A stretch of DNA of 64,000 bases, taken from NCBI GenBank assembly GCA_040757835.1, contig JBFLWJ010000002.1, positions 1 to 64,000 of the forward strand. Reading direction: 5' to 3'. Position 1 is the first letter of the stretch, and the number at the start of each line of letters is the position of its first letter. Position numbers and translations under genes: made by a program. Shown here piece by piece: positions 1-9,032 of this stretch. A model generated the notes under the pieces. The model made no database searches, was not told the origin of the DNA, and saw nothing but the letters and a program-made list of their open reading frames with translations. The DNA comes from Actinomycetota bacterium. Lineage in GTDB: Bacteria > Actinomycetota > Geothermincolia > Geothermincolales > RBG-13-55-18.

Positions 1-249
1 TGCGGCCTTCTTCGCCTCCGGAGGCGCTGTTTCCGCTTTATGGTCCGGTTTCTCCTTGGCCGCCGCTTTCTTTCTGGGCTTTTCCGCCCTCGGCTTGGCC
101 AGCCGCTTGACCGCTTCTTTCTCTACTCCCTCGCTGATCGATGAGAGGGGGTTCTGGATGTCCTCGCCCATGGCGTGCAGAACCTCCAACAACTCCTTGC
201 TGGAGATCCCCAGTTCCTTGGCCAGCTGGTGGACTCTCTTTCCCGCCAT
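1..249 (-). CDS. infB: Translation initiation factor IF-2, N-terminal fragment (runs off the window)
   Basis: The 83 visible codons start at the ATG at 249 and read through the left edge. They begin with the IF-2 N-terminal helical domain pattern (MAGKRVHQLAKELGISSKEL, then a LLEVL..MGEDIQNPLSSI stretch) and pass into a Lys/Ala/Glu/Pro-rich linker, as expected before the GTPase domain. IF-2 places initiator tRNA on the 30S subunit. The gene lies 97 bp downstream of nusA, the usual rimP-nusA-infB order. The short ylxR gene that commonly sits between nusA and infB is absent. Assignment rests on the N-terminal signature plus synteny; the G domain is off the window. Confidence 0.9.
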   Translation of the reverse strand, partial: MAGKRVHQLAKELGISSKELLEVLHAMGEDIQNPLSSISEGVEKEAVKRLAKPRAEKPRKKAAAKEKPDHKAETAPPEAKKAA

Positions 250-346
250 ACTCACTCCCCGTTCGACCTCTCTGAGGCCATATTAAACATCAATCACGCC
301 GTCTCTGAAAGGCTTTCGGCCTCACACTCCGTTCTGGTTAACAGGG

Positions 347-1483
347 CTAAACCTCTTCTTCCCCTGGTCCATCCTCGATGGGTGCGTCCCCGCCTCCAGC
401 GGGCTCTTCGCCCTGCGGCTCCCGCCCGGCCCCGCCTTCGTCAACCTCCTCGAGGTCCTTCTCCAGGACCACGCCGACCCCGTCCTCCTCGACGTGTGCG
501 GTGTATCCCTCGCGCTCGTCCCTGGCCTGGGACTCGCTCTTTATGTCTATCCTCCACCCCGTGAGCTTGGCCGCAAGGCGGGCGTTCTGCCCTTCCTTTC
601 CGATGGCCAGAGACAGCTGGCTGTCGGGCACGATCACCTCAGAGAGCTCTTCATCCTCATATACCCGCACTTCTTTGACCTTGGCGGGGCTGAGCGCGTT
701 GGAGACGAACTCGCGTGGGTCCTCCCTCCAGGGTACGATGTCCACTTTTTCGCCCTTCAGCTCGTTGACCACCATGCGTACCCGGGAACCCCTGGCGCCC
801 ACGCAGGCCCCCACGGGGTCTATGTTTCGGTCGTGGGAGAGAACGGCGATCTTGGAGCGGTGTCCGGGTTCCCTGGCCACCGCCTTAATCTCCACGTATC
901 CCTCGGCTATCTCGGGGACCTCCAGCTCGAACAGGCGTTTGAGCAGGCCGGGGTGGGTGCGAGATACCAGTATCTGCGGCCCCTTGCTGGTCTTGCGGAC
1001 CTCCACGATGTATACCTTTATCCGCATACCATGCCGGGGCCTCTCGCCGTACATCTGTTCGGAGACCGGCAACAGCGCCTCGACCTTCCCCAGGTCCACC
1101 AGGGTGTAGCGCGCGTCCGATTGCTGCACGATCCCGGTTACTATGTCCCCCGCCTTTTCCCGGTACTCCTCGAACATGAGGTCCCGCTCCGCCTCGCGGA
1201 TGCGTTGCAGGATGACCTGCTTTGCGGTCTGTGCCGCTATCCTTCCGAAGTTGCTCGGGGTGACCTCTTCCTCGGCCACCTCTCCGGTTTCGCTTTCCAC
1301 CTCGGCGAAGACGTGTATGGAGCCGGTCTCCCGGTTGACCTCGACCCTGGCCTCTTCTTCCGTCGCGTAGTTCTTCTTATAGGCGGAAAGCAGGGCCGCC
1401 TCCAGGGCCAGTATGATGGTCTCCGCGTCTATGCCCTTCTCGCGCTCTATCTGTCTGAGCGCCTCGAGCCATTCAACGTTCAC
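347..1483 (-). CDS. nusA: Transcription termination/antitermination factor NusA
   Basis: 378 residues from a GTG start preceded by a GGAGGG Shine-Dalgarno. The order is an N-terminal RNA-polymerase-binding domain (about 1-110), an S1 domain (about 120-195, with YTLVDLGKVEALLP), then two KH domains (about 200-335) containing the diagnostic DPVGACVGARGSRV and LAIGKEGQNARLAAKLTGW motifs. It ends in a roughly 45-residue Glu/Gly-rich acidic tail and lacks the acidic repeats of the E. coli protein, which is normal outside Proteobacteria. NusA binds elongating RNA polymerase and modulates pausing and termination. It is co-directional with rimP (30 bp upstream) and infB (downstream), so it is very likely cotranscribed. 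Confidence 0.96.
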   Translation of the reverse strand: MNVEWLEALRQIEREKGIDAETIILALEAALLSAYKKNYATEEEARVEVNRETGSIHVFAEVESETGEVAEEEVTPSNFGRIAAQTAKQVILQRIREAERDLMFEEYREKAGDIVTGIVQQSDARYTLVDLGKVEALLPVSEQMYGERPRHGMRIKVYIVEVRKTSKGPQILVSRTHPGLLKRLFELEVPEIAEGYVEIKAVAREPGHRSKIAVLSHDRNIDPVGACVGARGSRVRMVVNELKGEKVDIVPWREDPREFVSNALSPAKVKEVRVYEDEELSEVIVPDSQLSLAIGKEGQNARLAAKLTGWRIDIKSESQARDEREGYTAHVEEDGVGVVLEKDLEEVDEGGAGREPQGEEPAGGGDAPIEDGPGEEEV

Positions 1484-1513
1484 TCCCGTTCCCTCCGTCC
1501 CGATCCGCCGACT

Positions 1514-1990
1514 CTACCAGGGAGAATCGAAGTACAACCGCGTCTTCTTCAGGGCTTCGTAGGGGAAGACGATCTCCTCGCCTTCCGTGAACACGGTTAT
1601 GCCCTCGTCGTCGGCCTTTTTCAGCCGGCCGCGTATCTTCTGCCTTCCCTCGAACGTCTGTCGCAGCACTATTTCGACCTCCCTGCCCAGGAAGCAGCGG
1701 TACTCGCGCGGCTTGCGCAGCACACGCTGCAGTCCGGGCGACTCCACCTCCAGGTTGTAGCTCTCGCTGAAGATGTCCTCTACGTCGAGGTGGCGGCTTA
1801 TCTCCTCGCTCATCTCCGCGCAGGTATCAACGTCTATGCCACCTTCGCGGTCGAGGCATACGGTGACCACGAGTTTCTTCCCCCGCCTCTCGACATCTAC
1901 CGATACCAGCCGTAGCCCCGCCTCCTCCATAAGGGGGTCTATGACCTCCTCCAACCTGGCCTCGATATCCTTCAAGGGTTGGCCGTACAT
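1514..1990 (-). CDS. rimP: Ribosome maturation factor RimP
   Basis: 158 residues. The N-terminal part carries the RimP pattern (EARLEEVIDPLMEEAGLRLV, then CLDREGGIDVDTCAEMSEEI), followed by the conserved YNLEVESPGLQRVLRKPREY segment. The C-terminal part is the SH3-like domain (about 90-158). RimP assists late 30S subunit maturation. It is the first gene of the rimP-nusA-infB unit, with a GAGG-type ribosome-binding site before the ATG at 1990 and a good promoter about 80 bp upstream. Length and motifs match the family. Confidence 0.94.
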   Translation of the reverse strand: MYGQPLKDIEARLEEVIDPLMEEAGLRLVSVDVERRGKKLVVTVCLDREGGIDVDTCAEMSEEISRHLDVEDIFSESYNLEVESPGLQRVLRKPREYRCFLGREVEIVLRQTFEGRQKIRGRLKKADDEGITVFTEGEEIVFPYEALKKTRLYFDSPW

Positions 1991-2064
1991 GGTACCACCT
2001 CATCATCAAATAAAAAGTGGGCACTTGCCCACTCGGCTTCCCTGTCACGCTCTTTTCCATCAGA

Positions 2065-2094
2065 AGTATAGCATATCACCTTTTTTTCAGGCAA
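2065..2094 (-). promoter_or_regulatory. Predicted sigma-70-type promoter of rimP-nusA-infB
   Basis: On the minus strand a TTGCCT -35 box (2089-2094) and a TATACT -10 box (2065-2070) are separated by 18 bp. The predicted start site is about 70 nt before the rimP ATG. This is a match to the consensus by eye only. Confidence 0.55.
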
Positions 2095-2242
2095 CCGAAA
2101 GGCAGGCTCCAATAAGGCCTCTCAACAGGTAAAACCTTTGCTGGCATAAGGCGCCGGTTTCCTGCTATGGTGGCGCCCTGCACCTGTTTCTCCCCCGTTT
2201 CCAGGCGGCCAATAGGCTATGGCCTCCCGCCTGTGGCGCGCA

Positions 2243-2248
2243 TATAAT
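2243..2248 (+). promoter_or_regulatory. Predicted -10 box upstream of the EF-G-like gene
   Basis: A perfect TATAAT lies 42 bp before the ATG at 2291. No convincing -35 is seen at the right distance. The divergent 300-bp space 1991-2290 between rimP and this gene otherwise holds only the opposing promoter; no ORF or RNA gene was recognised in it. Confidence 0.45.
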
Positions 2249-2290
2249 AGTTAGCGTTATCCAGAGACTAGGAAAGGAACGTGGAATTCC

Positions 2291-4369
2291 ATGGACAGGT
2301 TCGAGATGGAGAAGATCCGCAACGTGGCCCTATTCGGTCACGGGGACTCGGGAAAGACCTCCCTGGCCGAGGCCATGCTGTTCAACGCCGGCGTGATCAA
2401 GCGCATGGGCCGGGTGGACGAGGGCAACACCGCCAGCGACTTCGATCCCGACGAGCAGAAGCGGGGGATCTCGGTGAGGGCTACTCCGCTGGTGATGGAG
2501 TGGAAGGGTTACAAGATAAACCTCCTTGATACCCCCGGTTTCGCCGACTTCATCGGGGAGGTCACCTCGGTTCTGCGGGTGATAGACGGCGCCGTCTTCG
2601 TGATCTCGGCCGTGGCCGGCGTGGAAGTGCAGACGGAACTCATCTGGAAGATGGCGGACAAATACGGCTATCCGCGCGTCGTCTTCGTAAACAAGATGGA
2701 CCGTGAGAACGCCAGTTTCCAGCGCTGCCTGGACCAGTTGCAGCAACTCTACGGGTCCCGTGTGGTCCCCTTCCAGCTCCCCATCGGCGAAGAACACGAC
2801 TTCAAGGGGGTCATCGACCTGGTGGCCAACAGGGCCTACACCTACGCGGAGGACGGTAAGGCCCAAGAGGTGGAGATCCCCGGCGATATGGCGGACCAGG
2901 TCCAGGAGGCCAGGGACAAGGTCATCGAGGGGGCGGCCGAGTCCAGCGACGAACTCATGGAGAAGTACCTCGAGGGCGAGGAATTGGACGAGAACGACGT
3001 CATAGCCGCTCTTCTCGGAGGCGTGTCGCAGGGGACCATCGTGCCGGTGCTGTGCGGAAGCGCCACCCACAACATCGCGGTGGAGCACCTCGCGGGCGCC
3101 ATAGTCAACTCCCTGCCGTCGCCGGCGCGCCTCGCGGAGGTCAAGGGCACCAGGAAGGGCGGCGACGAGGAGGTCTCCTTCCCAGCCAGAGACGATTCTC
3201 CCCTCTCCGCTCTGGTCTTCAGCACCATCTCCGACCCCTACGTGGGTAAGCTCACCTATTTCCGCGTCTTCTCGGGCACGCTCACCGCGGACAGCACCAT
3301 CTATAACCCCAACCGCGACAAGGAGGAGCGCGTGGGGCAGGTCTTTATCGTGCGCGGAAAGAACCAGATCGTAGTGCGCGAGATACCCGCGGGAGACATC
3401 GGCGGAGTCGCCAAGCTCACCGAGACCACCACCGGCGATACCCTCTGCGAGAAGGACCGCCCCATCGTGCTGCCCACCATCGACTTCCCTGATCCCATCA
3501 TGTCCCTGGCGGTGGAGCCCAAGACCAAGGGCGACGAGGACAAGCTCTCGGTGGCGCTCTCGCGCCTCAGCGACGAGGACCCCACCTTCAACGTCCGCCG
3601 CGATACGGAGGTGAAACAGACCATCATCTCCGGCATGGGAGAGGCGCACCTGGACATCATGATGGAGCGCATGGCCCGCAAGTTCGGCGTCAACGTGAAC
3701 ACCGAACTCCCCCGGGTCCCCTACAAGGAGACCATACGCAAGAACGCCCGTGCTGAGGGGAAGCACAAGAAGCAGACCGGTGGGCACGGCCAGTTCGGCA
3801 TCGCCTGGCTCGAGCTGCAACCGTTGGAGAAGGGCGCCGGGTTCGAGTTCGTGGACAAGATAGTAGGCGGCGTGATCCCCAAGCAGTTCATACCCTCCGT
3901 CGAGAAGGGAGTGCGCAAGGCCATGGAGGAGGGCTTCATCGCCGGCTACCCCATCGTCGATTTCAGAGCCACCGTCTACGACGGCAAGTTCCACCCCGTC
4001 GATTCCTCAGACATCTCCTTCCAGATCGCGGGGGCCCTTGCCCTGAGGGGAGCCATGGCGGATGCGGAGCCGTACCTCCTCGAGCCAATCATGGACGTGG
4101 AGATCATGGTGCCGGAGGCATATATGGGCGACGTAATAGGCGACCTCAACGCCAAACGGGGCCGCATTCTGGGCATGGAGGCGGAGGGCGGTCTGCAACT
4201 GGTGCGCGCCCAGGTGCCCATGGCCGAGATGCTGCGCTACTCCATCGACCTTCGCTCCATCACGGGGGGGCGCGGCACCTTCAGCATGACGTTCTCACAT
4301 TATGAGGAAGTCCCCTCCCACATAGCGGCGAAGATCATCGAAGCCTCCAGGGAAGAGAAGAAAGACTGA
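2291..4369 (+). CDS. EF-G-like translational GTPase (FusA2/EF-G-2 type)
   Basis: 692 residues with the complete EF-G layout: GTPase domain with P-loop GHGDSGKT (16-23), DTPGF G3 motif near residue 77 and NKMD G4 motif, followed by domains II-V (C-terminal EPIMDVEIMVPEAYMGDVIG). The P-loop and DTPGF differ from the GHIDAGKT/DTPGH of canonical elongation factor G and match the paralogous EF-G-like group found in actinobacteria, Thermus and others, whose precise role is unsettled. A canonical fusA would normally sit with the rps12/rps7/tuf cluster, which is not here. Monocistronic: divergent from rimP and convergent with the HIT gene. Confidence 0.9.
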   Translation: MDRFEMEKIRNVALFGHGDSGKTSLAEAMLFNAGVIKRMGRVDEGNTASDFDPDEQKRGISVRATPLVMEWKGYKINLLDTPGFADFIGEVTSVLRVIDGAVFVISAVAGVEVQTELIWKMADKYGYPRVVFVNKMDRENASFQRCLDQLQQLYGSRVVPFQLPIGEEHDFKGVIDLVANRAYTYAEDGKAQEVEIPGDMADQVQEARDKVIEGAAESSDELMEKYLEGEELDENDVIAALLGGVSQGTIVPVLCGSATHNIAVEHLAGAIVNSLPSPARLAEVKGTRKGGDEEVSFPARDDSPLSALVFSTISDPYVGKLTYFRVFSGTLTADSTIYNPNRDKEERVGQVFIVRGKNQIVVREIPAGDIGGVAKLTETTTGDTLCEKDRPIVLPTIDFPDPIMSLAVEPKTKGDEDKLSVALSRLSDEDPTFNVRRDTEVKQTIISGMGEAHLDIMMERMARKFGVNVNTELPRVPYKETIRKNARAEGKHKKQTGGHGQFGIAWLELQPLEKGAGFEFVDKIVGGVIPKQFIPSVEKGVRKAMEEGFIAGYPIVDFRATVYDGKFHPVDSSDISFQIAGALALRGAMADAEPYLLEPIMDVEIMVPEAYMGDVIGDLNAKRGRILGMEAEGGLQLVRAQVPMAEMLRYSIDLRSITGGRGTFSMTFSHYEEVPSHIAAKIIEASREEKKD

Positions 4370-4386
4370 ACACCCCCGGCCTGCGT

Positions 4387-4442
4387 GAGCAGCGACGCGT
4401 AGAGCTGGGGCCATCATTTATACTGGCCCCAGTCGCCATCAC
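4387..4442. repeat. Dispersed intergenic repeat, copy A, with perfect hairpin
   Basis: Bases 4405-4442 match 36325-36362 at 33 of 38 positions. The core of this copy is a 9-bp perfect inverted repeat, CTGGGGCCA (4405-4413) and TGGCCCCAG (4424-4432), around an AT-rich loop. It sits in the 150-bp gap between two convergent genes. There is no clear T-tract, so it may be a structured 3' end element or a small repeat family rather than a standard terminator. Confidence 0.55.
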
Positions 4443-4519
4443 ATAATGATTGACTTTGGTTCCATGAAATACCCAGGGGCATAGCAACCCCGAACCATCA
4501 GGGCCGAAGTTCTCTCACG

Positions 4520-5023
4520 CTACTCGCCGGTGAGTATCTCCCCCAGCCCTTTGAGCAGCCGCTCGTAAGTCCCGGCCAGGCCTTCGGGCATCACTTTCGC
4601 CTCCCCCACCACGGGCATGAAGTTGGTATCGCCTTGCCAGCGGGGGACGATATGCATATGCAGGTGCTCGTCATAACCGGCCCCGGCGGCCTTACCCAGG
4701 TTGGCCCCGAGGTTGAACCCCTGGGGCTGCATCTGGCGCTTGATGACCGTGATCATCAGCGTGGTCAGCTCCATCAGCTCGCGCATCTCCTCGGGCTCCA
4801 GCAGCTCCAGGTCGCCGACATGGCGGTAGGGCGCGGCCATGACATGGCCGGTGTTATAGGGGTATAGGTTCATGATCGCGAATGCGGAGCTGCCGCGGTG
4901 CAGGATAAGCGCTCCCCGGTCGTCGCCCTCCTGCGGTTTGGTGCAGAAGATACAGCCCTCCTCGCGAATGCTCTCGATCTCACGCACGTAGTTTATCCTC
5001 CATGGCCTCCACAGCCTCTCCAT
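4520..5023 (-). CDS. HIT-family nucleotide hydrolase/transferase
   Basis: 167 residues with the histidine triad HLHMHIVPRW near residues 120-129 and the N-terminal GCIFC motif (zinc-type Cys pair) typical of Ap4A-cleaving or Fhit-like HIT proteins. The opening MERLWRPWRINYV is common in actinobacterial members. Family members act on nucleotide-linked phosphates (AppppA, adenylates); the substrate here cannot be read from sequence. Its ATG overlaps the thrS stop (TGATG), implying translational coupling. The pairing with an aminoacyl-tRNA synthetase fits a role in removing adenylylated side products, which is an inference. Confidence 0.88.
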   Translation of the reverse strand: MERLWRPWRINYVREIESIREEGCIFCTKPQEGDDRGALILHRGSSAFAIMNLYPYNTGHVMAAPYRHVGDLELLEPEEMRELMELTTLMITVIKRQMQPQGFNLGANLGKAAGAGYDEHLHMHIVPRWQGDTNFMPVVGEAKVMPEGLAGTYERLLKGLGEILTGE

Positions 5024-6945
5024 CAGCTTCCCCAGTTGCTGTCACGGTCCTTCTCCACCACCATGCGCCGTGCCGCGTCCAGGAACCTCTCCAGCGGCAC
5101 GCCCCTTTCCTCATGGCCGGCCCGGTCTCGTACGGAGACGGCGTTGGCCTCGATGTCCCGGTCGCCCACCACCAGCGTGAAGGGGACTTTCTGCATCTGG
5201 GCGCGGCGGATCTTCATGTTGACCGTCTGGCGGTCATCATCGATCTCCACCCTCAAGCCTCCACCGCCCAGTACGCCCGCGACCTGACGCGCGTAATCCA
5301 GGTGCCTGTCTGCGACGGGGACGATCACCGCCTGCAGCGGCGCCAGCCAGAGCGGGAACTCGCCGGCATAGTGCTCGATGAGCACGCCGAAGAAGCGTTC
5401 GATGCCCGCCAGCACCACGCGGTGTATCATCACAGGCCTGTGCGGCTGGTTGTCAGCCCCGGTGTAGGTGAGATCGAAACGCTGCGGCAGGTTGAAATCG
5501 GCCTGCACCGTCGGCCCCTGCCACGACCGGCCGATGGCGTCTTTCAGCTTGATGTCGATCTTGGGCCCGTAGAACACCCCTTCGCCCGGGTCCACGGTAT
5601 AAGGGATGGCCAGGTCCTCGAGGGAACGCCCCAGGATGGCCGTGGCCTTCTCCCAGAGGTCGTCGCCGCCCACGGCCCTTTCGGGCCGGGTGCTCAGGAA
5701 GACCTCGAAGTCCTCGAAACCGAAGGAGCGCAGGGAGTAGAAGGCGAACTCCAGGCACTCGCCCACCTGCTCCTCCAACTGCTCCTCGGTGCAGATGATA
5801 TGGGCGTCGTCCTGGGTGAACCCGCGCACCCGCATGAGGCCGTGCAGCACCCCTGAACGTTCGTAACGATAGACCGTACCCAGCTCGAAATATTTTATGG
5901 GCAGGTCGCGGTAGCTGCGCGGGCGTGTCTTGTAGATGAGCAGGTGCCCGGGGCAGTTCATGGGTTTCACCACGTATTCCGCGCCGTCTTTTTCGAAAAA
6001 ATACATGTTCTCCCGGTAGTAGTCCAGGTGCCCCGAGACGTGCCAGAGCTGTCCCTTGAACAGGTGGGGCGTGACGACCATCTGGTAGCCGCGCCGCCGG
6101 TGCTCCTCCTTGAGGAAGTCCTCGATGATGCCCCTGAGGACCGCGCCCTTGGGATGATAGAAGACCACTCCCGGACCCGCCTCCTCGTGGAAGCTGAAGA
6201 GGTCGAGTTCCCTGCCAAGGCGGCGGTGGTCTCGCCTCTCAGCCTCTTCAAGGAACTCGAGGTACGAGGCGAGTTCGGATTCCATGTCAAAGGCGGTACC
6301 GTAGATGCGCTGCAGCATGGGGCGGTTTTCGTCTCCCCTCCAATATGCGCCCGCCAGCGAGAGGAGCTTGAAGAAGCGCACCCTCCCCGTGGACGGCAGG
6401 TGCGGCCCGCGGCACAGATCGACGAAATCGCCCTGGCGGTAGACGGTCACCCCTTCTTCCTCCATGTCCTCGAGGAGCTCTACTTTGTAATCCTGCCCCA
6501 AGTCGCGGAAGAGCTGGATGGCCTCGTCACGGCGGAGCTCCTCCCTGACCAGCGGCTGGTCTCTCTTCACGATTTCGGCCATGCGCTCCTCGATACGGGG
6601 CAGCTCCTCAGGGGTCAGGCTCTCCGCAAGATCGAGATCGTAGTAGAAGCCGTCGGCGATGGCGGGGCCGATAGCCAGCTTGGCGCCGGGATAGAGCTCC
6701 GTCACCGCCTGCGCCATGATATGCGACGCGGTATGGCGGTAGATGTCCGCGGCCTCCTCGTCGCCCCAGCGGACCACCTCCACGTCCCCTTCCTCCAGGG
6801 GCGCCGCGAGATCGACCAGGCGCCCGTTGAGACGGACCGCCACCGCGGCGTCAGCAGCTACGCGGTCGTGTTCGCGCAGCATGTCCAGGATGCTCTGCCC
6901 CTCCGGCGCGTCGATCTGCCGCGATCCACCCAGGATTATCTTCAA
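5023..6945 (-). CDS. thrS: Threonyl-tRNA synthetase
   Basis: 640 residues, the usual full length. Order: TGS domain (1-60), editing domain with HTASHIMAQAV (the HxxxH site near residue 72), then the class II catalytic core with motif 2 region FELGTVYRYERSGVLHGLMR and the zinc-binding KPMNCPGH segment. Motif 3 is HRVVLAGIERFFGVLIEHY. The C-terminal anticodon-binding domain starts about residue 535 (LAPLQAVIVPV). It charges tRNA-Thr and edits Ser-tRNA-Thr. It lies 9 bp downstream of the zinc-ribbon gene and overlaps the HIT gene by one base. No T-box leader is evident upstream. Confidence 0.97.
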   Translation of the reverse strand: MKIILGGSRQIDAPEGQSILDMLREHDRVAADAAVAVRLNGRLVDLAAPLEEGDVEVVRWGDEEAADIYRHTASHIMAQAVTELYPGAKLAIGPAIADGFYYDLDLAESLTPEELPRIEERMAEIVKRDQPLVREELRRDEAIQLFRDLGQDYKVELLEDMEEEGVTVYRQGDFVDLCRGPHLPSTGRVRFFKLLSLAGAYWRGDENRPMLQRIYGTAFDMESELASYLEFLEEAERRDHRRLGRELDLFSFHEEAGPGVVFYHPKGAVLRGIIEDFLKEEHRRRGYQMVVTPHLFKGQLWHVSGHLDYYRENMYFFEKDGAEYVVKPMNCPGHLLIYKTRPRSYRDLPIKYFELGTVYRYERSGVLHGLMRVRGFTQDDAHIICTEEQLEEQVGECLEFAFYSLRSFGFEDFEVFLSTRPERAVGGDDLWEKATAILGRSLEDLAIPYTVDPGEGVFYGPKIDIKLKDAIGRSWQGPTVQADFNLPQRFDLTYTGADNQPHRPVMIHRVVLAGIERFFGVLIEHYAGEFPLWLAPLQAVIVPVADRHLDYARQVAGVLGGGGLRVEIDDDRQTVNMKIRRAQMQKVPFTLVVGDRDIEANAVSVRDRAGHEERGVPLERFLDAARRMVVEKDRDSNWGS

Positions 6946-6954
6946 GCGTTCCTC

Positions 6955-7530
6955 CTATAGCCTCTCCAGGATGATCTCCAGCTCCACGTCCTCCAAATGC
7001 GTGATGGACCCCTCGCTTATGAGGTGAACCCTGAAGCGCAGGTCGTTCCCGGAAGCGCGGGCGTCCTGGCCGAGAAGGGCGATGATCTTCATGGCGTAGG
7101 TGACCGCATTGCGCCCACGGGCATGCACGCGTGGGTTCATGCCCCGCCCCAGCATGTCGGAGAGCCCGCGCATGACCTCGGCTCCGTCCGATTCCGGAGT
7201 GATGACGGTGGGCTCGACCTCGGCGCTCTTCATCTCCTGTACCTTTAGCGCTTCCGCCTCCTGCCCTATCCTCTCTACCTCCTCGGCGGAGACCATCAGC
7301 GCCTCCAGGTCCTCGAAGACGAATCCGCACCTGAGGCAGAACTGCGAGTCAAGTGGGCTCAGGTCGCCGCAACTGGGGCAGCGCAACCTCGCGCCCGCGT
7401 GCGCGTCGCGCATGTTCCTCGCGGCCTCATCTATCTCCGTTGACCTCAGCGCCTCCTGGAAGCGCGCGTAGCAAAGGGAGCAGAACTCGGCATCGTCAGG
7501 GTTGTCAGCCTGGCATTTTGGACACTTCAT
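6955..7530 (-). CDS. Double zinc-ribbon protein of unknown function
   Basis: 191 residues. Two zinc ribbons are clear: MKCPKC..FCSLC at residues 3-20 and RCPSC..FCLRC near 50-69. They are followed by a charged helical linker and a C-terminal beta-rich domain (about 125-191) without a recognisable signature. No membrane segment. It ends 9 bp before thrS, in the same direction, and starts at an ATG with AGGT(AGG) upstream, so cotranscription with thrS is likely. The function is unknown. Confidence 0.75.
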   Translation of the reverse strand: MKCPKCQADNPDDAEFCSLCYARFQEALRSTEIDEAARNMRDAHAGARLRCPSCGDLSPLDSQFCLRCGFVFEDLEALMVSAEEVERIGQEAEALKVQEMKSAEVEPTVITPESDGAEVMRGLSDMLGRGMNPRVHARGRNAVTYAMKIIALLGQDARASGNDLRFRVHLISEGSITHLEDVELEIILERL

Positions 7531-7710
7531 CGCCTACCTCCGCTGGTTGTGCCGCCTGCCGCCTCTCCGTGCGGTCCTGCGCGGTATAAGCTCGGTTAAA
7601 GCGCCGCGCGGCTCCACGGCGGACAGCCTGCCCCCGTTTCGCCGCGCTCCATTCCCGGGAGACGGTAGGTACCCCGGCCATATGTAGAAGGCCCAACGGA
7701 CCTCTGGTCA

Positions 7711-7785
7711 TGGTGGGCGCGGAGGGGATTGAACCCACGACCTCTTCCGCGTCAAGGAAGCGCTCTCCCACTGAGCTACGCGCCC
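7711..7785 (-). tRNA. tRNA-Val (anticodon GAC)
   Basis: Complete cloverleaf on the minus strand: acceptor GGGCGCG pairs with CGCGCCC, D-arm GCTC/GAGC, anticodon stem CTTCC/GGAAG with loop TTGACGC (GAC anticodon), T-arm with GGTTCAATCC. Discriminator A and an encoded CCA end the gene at 7711. It stands alone, divergent from the M48 gene. Confidence 0.95.
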
Positions 7786-7858
7786 GTACCGCTAATATTT
7801 TGTGCGATTTACGGTCATTTCGCAACCGGCCTTCTGTTGTCAACACCGCTAAAAGCGC

Positions 7859-8914
7859 GTGATGTTCATGCCGATTGAGACATATATGGAGAGAGAGAAG
7901 GCCCAGGACATATACGACAGGATGTCCCGCAACCGCCTGCGCCTGGCGGCGGCCATCGTGCTCGTCGCCGTCATCATCATGGCATTTTCCGGCCTGGCCA
8001 TCTACCTGTTGCTCGAGGCGCTCTCCATCGGACTGGATTTCTGGCTGCCCTGGACCCTGTTCTGGCTGCTATGTCTGCTCTACGTGCTGCTGCGTTATGT
8101 CGCGGGCGGAAGGTGGCTGCTCAAAGGCGTGGCGATACTGCCCGAGTGGAAGGTGGACAGGCGCCTCAAGGACGCCCTCATGGCCGCGTCCCTGGCCTCA
8201 GACATGCTGGACAGCATACGGCTCTACGAGATCCCCGACGACGATATCAACGCTTTCACCCTGGCGTTGCCCGATGGCACCTTCGCGCTCTTCGTCACCC
8301 GGGGGGTATCGCGCAAGATGTCGCTGGACGGGCGCGTGGCCGTTATCGCCCACGAGATCGCGCACATGCGGTCTGGCGATACCACCATCTACACCATCAT
8401 GATCCGCCTGGCTGGACGCAGGTCGCTCAAGAAGATGGTAGGGGGTATGCCCGGCGAGTTCTATGATCCGCTGAAATGGCTTCATAAGCTGGTTGTTACA
8501 GCTACATGCTTCGCTGTCGCCGCGTCCATGGTCGTCAACATCTCGAGGGGGGACGAGTTCACTCTCTCCTCGAGCGCCTTTTTCTGGACCATAATCGCCG
8601 TTCTCCTCGTTGTCGCGATGGTTGCCCTGCCGCCCGTCATCAGCTCCCTGCTCAAGGTGTTTCTTGACCGCAACCGGGAATACAACGCGGACATGCAGGC
8701 CGTATATATCACGCGCGATCCCGGCGCGGTCTACGGCGCCATCAGGATGGCGGCGGAGGACGTCATGGACGTCATCCTGCTCCCAGCCTGCTTCGATGCC
8801 CTGCTCTTCTGCCCGGTGGTGAACTACTCCTACTACAAGCCGTTCCGCACCCAGCCCACCATGGCGCAGCGCATGGAACGCCTGCGTGAAGCCTTCCCCG
8901 GAGTCACCAAGTGA
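7859..8914 (+). CDS. M48-family membrane zinc metallopeptidase (HtpX-like)
   Basis: 351 residues. Two N-terminal membrane segments (about 28-52 and 60-80) precede the catalytic motif HEIAH near residue 165, and the third zinc ligand region is NREYNADMQAV near 275. Two further hydrophobic segments lie at about 212-230 and 240-262. This is the HtpX/Ste24-like arrangement, with a cytoplasmic-face protease acting on membrane proteins. The start may be the ATG at 7859 or that at 7868; neither has a strong ribosome-binding site. A strong hairpin follows the stop. Substrate unknown. Confidence 0.87.
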   Translation: MMFMPIETYMEREKAQDIYDRMSRNRLRLAAAIVLVAVIIMAFSGLAIYLLLEALSIGLDFWLPWTLFWLLCLLYVLLRYVAGGRWLLKGVAILPEWKVDRRLKDALMAASLASDMLDSIRLYEIPDDDINAFTLALPDGTFALFVTRGVSRKMSLDGRVAVIAHEIAHMRSGDTTIYTIMIRLAGRRSLKKMVGGMPGEFYDPLKWLHKLVVTATCFAVAASMVVNISRGDEFTLSSSAFFWTIIAVLLVVAMVALPPVISSLLKVFLDRNREYNADMQAVYITRDPGAVYGAIRMAAEDVMDVILLPACFDALLFCPVVNYSYYKPFRTQPTMAQRMERLREAFPGVTK

Positions 8915-8924
8915 CCATCAAACG

Positions 8925-8950
8925 AACGGCCCCCCCGCCGGGGGGCCGTT
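8925..8950. terminator. Strong G+C hairpin terminator
   Basis: An 11-bp perfect stem, AACGG plus six C paired with six G plus CCGTT, begins 10 bp after the M48 stop. It lies between that gene and the 3' end of the convergent tRNA-Cys, so it can serve both strands. U-tracts are short. Confidence 0.7.
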
Positions 8951-8958
8951 TACGGACT

Positions 8959-9032
8959 TGGAGGCGGCGACCGGATTTGAACCGGTGATCAAGGTTTTGC
9001 AGACCTTTGCCTTACCACTTGGCCACGCCGCC
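8959..9032 (-). tRNA. tRNA-Cys (anticodon GCA)
   Basis: Acceptor GGCGGCG/CGCCGCC, anticodon stem AGGTC..ACCT region with loop CTGCAAA (GCA), T-arm with GGTTCAAATCC, discriminator T, and encoded CCA ending at 8959. It follows tRNA-Gly on the same strand but is separated from it by a hairpin terminator. Confidence 0.94.

Noticed and set aside
2330..3994. A 554-codon open frame antisense to the EF-G-like gene
   Set aside because: It is opposite a clear EF-G-like coding sequence and its translation is low in conserved features, a typical high-GC antisense frame.
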